Shown here: positions 50,094-56,774 of the stretch, in pieces
Numbering within the stretch: position 1 is the first letter of the stretch
How the letters are laid out: each line of letters begins with the position of its first letter
Assembly (NCBI GenBank): GCA_034436355.1
Contig: DAOTVQ010000040.1
Coordinates: 62,001-126,000, forward strand
Length of the DNA stretch: 64,000 bases
From: CP2-2F sp034436355
Lineage (GTDB): Bacteria > Chloroflexota > Anaerolineae > Aggregatilineales > UBA2796
Direction of reading: 5' to 3'
The notes under the pieces: generated by a model
What the model saw: only the letters and a program-made list of their open reading frames with translations
Told to the model about the DNA's origin: nothing
The model's database searches: none
Made by a program: the position numbers and the translations under genes

Positions 50094-50980
50094 TCACCCT
50101 TGAACGCCTCGTCGCCCCGCTACTTGTGATCGCTGCCGCCGCCTTGTGGATCGCACATTTGCTAGGTGTGATTTCACCCGCCCTTGCCGATCTGCTCGGA
50201 CGCGCTGCGCCTGCCCTGCTGATCGCGCTCGGCTTGGCACTGCTGCTTGGCAAGCGCGCCCGTTACGGCAACTTGATCGCTGTCTTGCTGACCACTGGTG
50301 CAGTTGTGGGTGTTGCGGCGATCAGCTTTAACCGTGAGGCAAGCGCCTTCCGTGAGGATTACATCGAGCCGCTCGATTACAGCTTGCCGCCAAACATCAC
50401 GACGCTGCGCCTGAGCGCCGAACTGCGCCGCACCGTGATCGAGGTGCGCCGCGCCGATTCACGCGCTATCAGCGGTGAGTTTCGCGGCAGCCTAGAGAGT
50501 TTGCTCACACCAAACTACCGTGTGGAAGGGAATACCGCCATTCTAGACATCCGTGAGGCGCAGCGCGATGCACTCAGCACGCTTGAGCAGGTTGGGCGCG
50601 GGCGTTTAACGCTGCTTTTGCCGCTGGATGTGATCATTGAAGACCTGACGATTAGCAGTGTTGAAGGTGACCTAACGCTCGCGGCTGCCGACCTTGCCTT
50701 GCGGAATGTGAGCCTCACAGCGACGAACGGCAACCTAGTGGCACAGTTCAGCGCAAACGCGGGCTTGATCGCGGATTTGAAGGCAAGCGGTGCAATCACC
50801 GTGCGAATTCCGCCTGAATTGGCAGCCGAGATCGCACTGCGCGGCGGCGGCGCCAATGCACCGCGCTTTGATGAAAATGCCTATACACGGCGCATTGATA
50901 ATGTGCTGGTGCCAATCGGCACAGCCGAGCCGCAGGCACAGCTCACCTTAGAGGCAGGCGGCACCATCACAGTCGAGTAA
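50090..50980 (+). CDS. LiaF-like membrane protein with beta-rich C-terminal domain
   Basis: A 296-residue protein with three hydrophobic helices in the first 80 residues (VAPLLVIAAAALWIAHLLGV and others) and a beta-helical C-terminal part of about 200 residues (TISSVEGDLTLAAADLALRNVSL). This resembles LiaF/DUF4097-type proteins linked to PspC and LiaRS envelope-stress systems. It is translationally coupled to PspC. No LiaRS-type two-component genes are adjacent. Confidence 0.7.
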   Translation: MITLERLVAPLLVIAAAALWIAHLLGVISPALADLLGRAAPALLIALGLALLLGKRARYGNLIAVLLTTGAVVGVAAISFNREASAFREDYIEPLDYSLPPNITTLRLSAELRRTVIEVRRADSRAISGEFRGSLESLLTPNYRVEGNTAILDIREAQRDALSTLEQVGRGRLTLLLPLDVIIEDLTISSVEGDLTLAAADLALRNVSLTATNGNLVAQFSANAGLIADLKASGAITVRIPPELAAEIALRGGGANAPRFDENAYTRRIDNVLVPIGTAEPQAQLTLEAGGTITVE

Positions 50981-51985
50981 TCATAGGTGCGCGGCGGCAA
51001 GGTACGCCATGATCGCGGCGTAATCATCGGCACGGTTGGCGGGCGCTGAAGCAGCGGCGGTGTGCGGCGTCAGCAGCAGGTTGTGCTGCGGATCACGCGC
51101 ATACAGCACCAACGGATGCTCATCGGTCAGCGGCTCATACTCAAAGGTATCGAAGGCGGCGCCTGCCAACCTGCCCGTTTGCAGCATGTGTAGAACCTCT
51201 GTCTCGTCCACCACGCTGCCGCTGCCTAAGTGGATCAGGCACGCCGTCGGCGGCAGCAGCGCTAGTTTGGCTGCTGTTAAGCCGCCACCAAGTGCATAGT
51301 CCGTTGTGGGTGCGTAAGGCAGCAGGCTCACCAGCACATCGGCGCGGCGCAAGCAGTCCTCAAGGGTGGAAAACTGCGCGCCAAGGTCTGCTTCCACTGC
51401 GGCAGGATAAGGCGTGCGCTTGTTGTAGAGGATGGCACCAACGCGGAACGGCTTGAGCAGGCGTGTTAGCGCCACGCCGATTTCGCCCATGCCAACGATG
51501 CTCACCGTCTTGCCAAGCAGCGAGCCAATATCTGAAAAGTTCAGCCAATTGAACGAGAAAGTGTCTTCATCGCCGCGCTGTGGCGAAAAAGGTGCGGATG
51601 TATAGATCGCAGCGTGCAGCGAACGCCCGAGCCGCTTCAGGCAGGCAAGCGTCATCATCAGGGCGTGTTCGGCGCAATAGAGCGTGCCGACGACGGGCTG
51701 CACCACCACCTGAACGCCACGCGCCGCCGCCGCCTCACGGTCTATATCATAGGCAAGCGAGCCAAGCCGCACGATCAGCTTGAGGTGCGGCGCAGCGGCG
51801 ATCATCTCGGCAGTGACGGGCTGGTTACGCTCAGAGATGATGAAGTGTGCGGCTGCCAGTGCTGAGGCTGCTTGTGCAAAGGTCGGCGCACGCAGCATCG
51901 TAACGTTGAGTTCAGGCGGCGCAGCGCGCAGCGCGGACTCTTGGTGGCGCAAGCCACGATCCGTCAGGAACAGGACGTTATGCAT
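50981..51985 (-). CDS. 2-hydroxyacid dehydrogenase-family protein lacking the catalytic Arg
   Basis: A 334-residue protein with the D-isomer 2-hydroxyacid dehydrogenase fold. NAD-binding GMGEIG is at 165-170. Where family members have NxxRGxxVDE, it reads IHLGSGSVVDE, so Ser255 replaces the catalytic Arg. The Glu282 (FEYEP) and His308 (TPHTA) remain. It may bind NAD and a ligand without standard dehydrogenase chemistry. It converges on the LiaF-like gene, whose stop abuts its own. Confidence 0.78.
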   Translation of the reverse strand: MHNVLFLTDRGLRHQESALRAAPPELNVTMLRAPTFAQAASALAAAHFIISERNQPVTAEMIAAAPHLKLIVRLGSLAYDIDREAAAARGVQVVVQPVVGTLYCAEHALMMTLACLKRLGRSLHAAIYTSAPFSPQRGDEDTFSFNWLNFSDIGSLLGKTVSIVGMGEIGVALTRLLKPFRVGAILYNKRTPYPAAVEADLGAQFSTLEDCLRRADVLVSLLPYAPTTDYALGGGLTAAKLALLPPTACLIHLGSGSVVDETEVLHMLQTGRLAGAAFDTFEYEPLTDEHPLVLYARDPQHNLLLTPHTAAASAPANRADDYAAIMAYLAAAHL

Positions 51986-52009
51986 TATGTTGCGCTTTCT
52001 GGCGTGCGA

Positions 52010-53521
52010 TCAGCCCGTCATGCCGCGAATATCTTCCATTGTGATCCAGCCAGCGCGCAGCGCCATGAGTGCCGCCTCAGAGCGATTTTTCACGCCCAAT
52101 TTATCAATCGTATTTTTAAGCAGGCGCGGCACGCTGCCTTCCTCAATGTTCAGGCGCTCGGCAATCTGATCATTCTCCTCGTAGCCGGCGGCAATGCAGC
52201 GCAGCACGGCATGTTCTTCCTCGTTCAGCGGATCAAGCTGGCTCATGCCGCGCAGCCCTTCCACAATGCGTTCTGCCACACCTTGCCCAAGCACCGTCGT
52301 GCCGGCGTAAACATCCTTCACGGCGTTCACCACTTCTTCTTCTGTAGCAGTTTTGAGGATGTATCCATTCGCGCCGCTGCGTAAAGCGCGCATGATGTAA
52401 GGCGTCTCGTCGCGTGCGGTTAGCACCAGCACTTTAATGGTCGGGCTGATGTGCTTAATCTGCGGCAGGGCATCCAAACCGCTCATATTCGGCATGTTGA
52501 GGTCAAGCAGCAGCACATCCGGCAGATGCTCACGGCACATCTCGAGTGCCTCGACACCGTCGTTTGCTTCCGCCACCACCACAATATCGCCGGAAAGCTC
52601 TAGGTAGGCGGCTAACGGCGTGCGAAGGCTGGGATGATCATCGGCAAGCACAGCGCGAATGCGTGGCTTGGCGCGCACCTCAGCAGTAGCGACGGGACTG
52701 GTTTTGGTTGGTGTCTGAAGTGCATCGTTTAAGGCGGCTGCCATTTCAAGCGCATTCGCAAAGCGGCGGTCGGGCTGCTTTTCGAGCGCTTTGAGGATCA
52801 CCGCCTCTAAGCTAGGCGGCAGCGTGCCAACCAAATGGCTTGGCGGCGTGGGCATCTTATTCACCTGCTGGATCAGGATTGAGGTGATGTCATCGGCATC
52901 AAAGGGCAGTTGCCCAGTTAGCATCTCATACAGCACAATGCCGAGCGAGTAGAGGTCGGTGCGCGGATCAAGCGGTTTGCCCTGCGCCTGTTCAGGCGAG
53001 AGGTAAGCGGGCGTGCCGATGATTGAACCGTGCGCGGTTAGGCGCTTTTGGCTGCCATCCAGCGGGATTGCTAAGCCAAAATCCATAATCTTGATAGTGT
53101 TTTCGTTGGTCACGTAGATGTTGGCGGGCTTAATATCACGGTGGATGAGTCCGGCACGATGCGCGTAGTCCAGCGCGAGGCAAATTTGGCTGCCAAGCTG
53201 CGCGGCAACATCCGCCCCACACGGGATATATTCATAGAGTGGCTTCCCGCGCACCAACTCTACGATCAAATAATAGTCATCTCGATCACGTCCGCGGTCA
53301 AAAATGAGCATGATGCCGGGATGATTCAATTTGGCAGAGGCTTGCGCTTCTTGCTCAAAGCGTTGCCGCGTGGTGGCGTGGACGTGCGGATGCAAAACCT
53401 TGATCGCCACAGCGCGCTTGAGCAATAAATCTGCGCCGCGGTAAACGGCAGAGGTTGCGCCTTCGCCGATCATTTCCTCGACCAAGTACCGATCATTAAG
53501 TTTTTGCCCAATCCTGACCAT
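52010..53521 (-). CDS. Ser/Thr protein kinase fused to a NarL-type response regulator
   Basis: A 503-residue fusion. Residues 6-265 are a Hanks-type kinase: Gly loop IGEGATSAVY, Lys41 (VAIKV), HRDIKPAN with Asp129, and DFG Asp147. A 30-residue linker leads to a receiver domain with the acidic pair Asp294/Asp295, phosphoacceptor Asp340 (LLLDLNMPNMSG) and Lys390. A LuxR-type HTH is at about 430-492 (HAVLRCIAAGYEENDQIAERL). ATG 53521 has GAGG nine bases upstream; the longer frame starts with an unlikely Cys-rich stretch. It may couple Ser/Thr kinase input to DNA binding. Confidence 0.9.
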   Translation of the reverse strand: MVRIGQKLNDRYLVEEMIGEGATSAVYRGADLLLKRAVAIKVLHPHVHATTRQRFEQEAQASAKLNHPGIMLIFDRGRDRDDYYLIVELVRGKPLYEYIPCGADVAAQLGSQICLALDYAHRAGLIHRDIKPANIYVTNENTIKIMDFGLAIPLDGSQKRLTAHGSIIGTPAYLSPEQAQGKPLDPRTDLYSLGIVLYEMLTGQLPFDADDITSILIQQVNKMPTPPSHLVGTLPPSLEAVILKALEKQPDRRFANALEMAAALNDALQTPTKTSPVATAEVRAKPRIRAVLADDHPSLRTPLAAYLELSGDIVVVAEANDGVEALEMCREHLPDVLLLDLNMPNMSGLDALPQIKHISPTIKVLVLTARDETPYIMRALRSGANGYILKTATEEEVVNAVKDVYAGTTVLGQGVAERIVEGLRGMSQLDPLNEEEHAVLRCIAAGYEENDQIAERLNIEEGSVPRLLKNTIDKLGVKNRSEAALMALRAGWITMEDIRGMTG

Positions 53522-53610
53522 AAAATAATGCCTCGCTGTGCAAGCGTCCCAAAGATAATGGCGTGCAGGGAAAAAACATCTAGGCATACAAAACGCACGC
53601 GGCAAGCTAA

Positions 53611-53616
53611 ATTATA
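53611..53616 (-). promoter_or_regulatory. candidate -10 box for the kinase/regulator fusion
   Basis: Reading leftward, TATAAT lies about 90 bases before the ATG at 53521. No good -35 box at normal spacing. The 279-base gap 53522-53800 is AT-rich and carries promoter-like bases on both strands but no gene or RNA I can identify. Confidence 0.35.
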
Positions 53617-53800
53617 GTCTAGCTGTAAAAGCTGTTTCTGCCTACCAACAAATTGCACACAGTGACGGGATAATCCGTGAAAAATTCATGAAGGGCAATG
53701 CCTTTCTCGCCGCCTATCTAGCAGGTCTAACAATTTACAGAGCACTGCCTTATGTTATGTTATAGGTTGTTTAAGCCTACGCGCTGCTAGGAGGTCGCTC

Positions 53801-54229
53801 ATGTTTTACGAGATTCGCCAGCTAAATGAGCAATTGCTCTATGTTCGATGGATGCCTCAAGCGCAACCGAACTGCCATCCCGAAGGCGAATACATCGCTG
53901 ATCTGCGCCACCGCTTCGATGCTGCCGTACAACCACTCTATGTCGTCTCGGACTTGCGCTATGGCAAAATTACCAATGTGCGGATTTTGCAACAGCTTGG
54001 CAAGCTCACCTTTCACCCAAACTATGGTGGCAGCACTGCCTTCACGGAAAACTTTACGACGACTATTTACGTGAGCATTTTTGCACGTTTTTCCGCAGAG
54101 GCTAAGCGTGAGGACGATATTTTCTCGAGCCTATCGGAAGCCTTAGCATACCTTGAGAGCTTGAAGGCGGGCGTTACTGAAGGAGTGGATTGGGAAGCGC
54201 TCGCACAGAGCCTAGCCAAGCCTACCTAA
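53801..54229 (+). CDS. hypothetical protein, 142 aa
   Basis: A small soluble protein with a strong ribosome site (AGGAGGT) ahead of its ATG. The N-terminus is beta-rich (EIRQLNEQLLYVRWMPQAQP) and the middle (LYVVSDLRYGKITNVRILQQL) has a strand-helix pattern reminiscent of STAS-like or SpoIIAA-like folds. No catalytic or metal site. It stands alone, divergent from the kinase/regulator fusion, so it might be regulated by or interact with it; that is conjecture. Confidence 0.7.
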   Translation: MFYEIRQLNEQLLYVRWMPQAQPNCHPEGEYIADLRHRFDAAVQPLYVVSDLRYGKITNVRILQQLGKLTFHPNYGGSTAFTENFTTTIYVSIFARFSAEAKREDDIFSSLSEALAYLESLKAGVTEGVDWEALAQSLAKPT

Positions 54230-54235
54230 CTGATG

Positions 54236-54257
54236 AGGGACGGCATATGCCGTCCCT
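54236..54257. terminator. bidirectional terminator hairpin
   Basis: AGGGACGGCAT and ATGCCGTCCCT form a 22-base perfect palindrome that folds to a hairpin. It begins seven bases after the stop of the small hypothetical gene and lies 15 bases before the convergent lipoprotein stop. There is no long T tract. Confidence 0.7.
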
Positions 54258-54271
54258 TGCGCACGATCAGG

Positions 54272-54940
54272 CTACTGCTCTGGTGTTGCCGTCACACGCG
54301 GCGTCAGCACAGGTGCCGCGGCACGGTATTCTGCCACCGAAACATAGCCCAGCCAGCCGTTTAGCTCAGCTGTTGCCAGCAGATCGTCAAAATCAGCAGG
54401 GTTCAAATACAGCACAATCACGATTGGATCGTCCTCATCCAAGCTGCTTTGCCCATCGCCCGGCATCACCCACAGCAAGTTTCCTTGTTGCGGGTAGATT
54501 AGCCCTAGCACTGCCTCTGTCTCGGAATAATTCTGTTTTGGCACCGCCACATATGCAGGTTCGCCATATTTGGCAATCACCTCGCTCACGCGCATGTTTG
54601 GTGCAACATACACCAAAAGCTGGTTGACGATGCCCGTGCTGGGGTCAGCCGTCATCACGCAGCACTGATCGCCATCGGCAGCGCTCCACGCAGCCTGGGG
54701 CGGATTTTCTTGGCTTTGCACATCTTTGAAAAGCGGGTTATTCCGCACAAGGCTTTCAGCATCTGTGAAGGTGGTCTTGCCGATGGTTATGCCCTGAAAA
54801 CAGGGCGCACCACAGGGATTTTCCGTCAGCAGGCTGCTATCGTTCAGGTATCGATCCGAGACCAGCGGCGGCGCTGATCCACAGCCAGCCAGCACAAGCC
54901 CTACGAAAATCAGGACGGCTGGCAGTAGAAGGTTTTTCAT
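54272..54940 (-). CDS. lipoprotein of unknown function
   Basis: A 222-residue lipoprotein. The signal peptide ends with the lipobox LVLAGC, so Cys20 becomes lipidated. The rest is a soluble extracytoplasmic domain with several cysteines (NPCGAPCFQG and DQCCVM) and a Thr-rich tail (RVTATPEQ). ATG 54940 is used because the longer frames add residues ahead of a standard signal peptide. No named family is recognised. Confidence 0.75.
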   Translation of the reverse strand: MKNLLLPAVLIFVGLVLAGCGSAPPLVSDRYLNDSSLLTENPCGAPCFQGITIGKTTFTDAESLVRNNPLFKDVQSQENPPQAAWSAADGDQCCVMTADPSTGIVNQLLVYVAPNMRVSEVIAKYGEPAYVAVPKQNYSETEAVLGLIYPQQGNLLWVMPGDGQSSLDEDDPIVIVLYLNPADFDDLLATAELNGWLGYVSVAEYRAAAPVLTPRVTATPEQ

Positions 54941-55095
54941 TGGGTTCAGTTTCCTATACATTTCAGGGTACATAGCTTCAAGTTTAACAAAGGCAACCCG
55001 AAAATGCAGTAGCGGGTTTGAGTAATGCGTCTATCAGCCCGCGCTGATTGATGTTAAACTTAGGCAGTGTGCAGTGTGCTTCTGGAGGGAACACA

Positions 55096-55761
55096 ATGGC
55101 GGAACAGCAAAAGCGCGGCTTCAACCCTCTCGGCTGCCTGCTGGCGCCCTTTGCGCTGGTTTGGCGTCAATTCCGTCTGATCATCATCCTCTTTGTGATC
55201 AGTTTTGGTGCCTGCGGCGCGTGTGCCTTCTTCGCCCCAACCTTCTTTGCCCAAATTGTGGAAACTGCACGCAGCGCGGGCTTGAACGTCTATAGCTTTG
55301 TGTTCAGCGTGACGGGCAACCCAAGCCTGAAGTTGATCACCTATGAAGTGACGGTGACCGCTACGGTGCGCGTTGAGCGTGATATGGGCATCCTTGGCTT
55401 GCTCTTTGGCGAAAGTGCCACCGCCACTGGGGAAATTCGCGTGGCGCTCGGCGCAGACCTACAAACCAATCAGGCGGGCGTGCTGAGCTGCGAAATTAAC
55501 ACGGATACGCTGCGAACAGCCAGCGGTAGGGCGCTCTTTGCTGGCACCGCCTTCGATTCTGAGCAGATTAAGCAGGCTGCCTTCCGCTTCTTCAAAGATG
55601 AGGCAGCCAAGCAGGCAATCGAGAAGCACTGGGCAGAGGCGCGCAGCCGCCTAGAGGGTCAGTTTGCCAGTTGGGCGCTCGGCTTGGAGGCACCAATGAT
55701 ACCCACACTCCAACGCTGCCCTGCTGATTTTGGCAGCCCAACACCCACTGCCCAACCGTGA
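55096..55761 (+). CDS. single-pass membrane protein of unknown function (DUF4230-like)
   Basis: A 221-residue protein. The ATG at 55096 follows GGAGGGA; the frame from 55048 is rejected. A membrane helix at about 26-49 (RLIIILFVISFGACGACAFFAP) is followed by an extracytoplasmic domain with KLITYEVTVTATVRVER. It recalls DUF4230 proteins, but the resemblance is weak. A Pro/Thr tail ends it. It is nine bases upstream of the CoiA-like gene. Confidence 0.6.
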   Translation: MAEQQKRGFNPLGCLLAPFALVWRQFRLIIILFVISFGACGACAFFAPTFFAQIVETARSAGLNVYSFVFSVTGNPSLKLITYEVTVTATVRVERDMGILGLLFGESATATGEIRVALGADLQTNQAGVLSCEINTDTLRTASGRALFAGTAFDSEQIKQAAFRFFKDEAAKQAIEKHWAEARSRLEGQFASWALGLEAPMIPTLQRCPADFGSPTPTAQP

Positions 55762-55770
55762 GCGCCTGCT

Positions 55771-56748
55771 ATGGATAAACCGCCTGTCGAATATCGCTGG
55801 GCGCTGGATGCCAATGATCGCCCCATTCCGATCACGCTGGCGCAGCGCGGCACACCCTATACTTGCCCACTCTGCCGCGATGTGATGATCGCACGGCTTG
55901 GCACACAAGTGCAGCACCACTTCAGCCATCAGGCAGCCAACCAGTGCGACTCTGAGGCGGTGAGCATTGCGGCGCTGCGGCGTTGGCTTGCCCTGCACCT
56001 TGACGAAGCGATCAACGGGCGGCAGCCGGTGCCTTATGCGTGGCAGTGTCCGCATTGTGGGCAAACGCACACGCAAGATTTGCTCGAAACTGCCACGCAC
56101 GTCCTTGAAGATTTGCTAAATGCTGCCGAAAGCCCTGATGTGCGCCTGACCGACGCGAACGGAGTGGCACGGGCGTCCTTTTACATCTTGGGCGAAGGTC
56201 TGCCGCCGCCGCAGAGTTTGCAAGGCAGCATTGGTCAGGGCAAGTTTGTCTTTGCGCTCTCGGCACGCCTTCTACCGGAATCGCATGATGTAGCCGCCTT
56301 CCTGAGCGATGTGGCACCCTTTGCCGCACCCTGCCCGTTGTGGGATCAGGCAGATGTGGTGCGCCAACCGGAGCGCATGCGCCGCCTGCTGATCAACCTT
56401 GCTCACCGCGAGCCATATTACTTCTTTGGTGCAGTGGAAACAGTGGACGGCTTGGCGGATGTCGTTCAGGTTGGGCGCTACAAAGTGTGGGCGGCTTTAC
56501 CCTTCTGGCAGCAAGTGGTTGGTGGGACTCTTAACCGCCTTGCCCCAGACGTTGAGATTTTCATACAAAATTGGGAGCAAACTGACGGTGGGATAATCTA
56601 CCTATATTATGTTATAATCCGTGAGACAAGTGCCATCGCGCTGCGCCGCTATCCGCCGCACAGCGCGCCGAACATCCGCGTAGATGATCGGTATCGTCTG
56701 CAACGCTTCACCGCCCTCGATATGGCACGCGAACTCGTTTCCAACTAG
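55771..56748 (+). CDS. CoiA-like zinc-finger protein
   Basis: A 325-residue cytoplasmic protein. The N-terminus has a CoiA-type finger: TCPLC (Cys32, Cys35), then GTQVQHHFSH (His49-53), and Cys59 in NQCDSE. CoiA proteins act in competence after DNA uptake. A second zinc-like pair, CPHC plus His100, follows. The rest is globular with no nuclease motif that I can see. It sits 27 bases before the helicase gene. Confidence 0.65.
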   Translation: MDKPPVEYRWALDANDRPIPITLAQRGTPYTCPLCRDVMIARLGTQVQHHFSHQAANQCDSEAVSIAALRRWLALHLDEAINGRQPVPYAWQCPHCGQTHTQDLLETATHVLEDLLNAAESPDVRLTDANGVARASFYILGEGLPPPQSLQGSIGQGKFVFALSARLLPESHDVAAFLSDVAPFAAPCPLWDQADVVRQPERMRRLLINLAHREPYYFFGAVETVDGLADVVQVGRYKVWAALPFWQQVVGGTLNRLAPDVEIFIQNWEQTDGGIIYLYYVIIRETSAIALRRYPPHSAPNIRVDDRYRLQRFTALDMARELVSN

Positions 56749-56774
56749 CGGTTGTACTGTTTCTGTGGATCATC

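Noticed and set aside
53522..53605. N-terminal extension of the kinase/regulator fusion
   Set aside because: The extra 28 residues are Cys/Arg-rich and unlike any kinase start; the ATG at 53521 has GAGG at good spacing.
53522..53800. Possible small RNA or tRNA in the largest gap
   Set aside because: No cloverleaf, CCA end or strong RNA structure could be found by eye; the gap reads as two opposing promoter regions.
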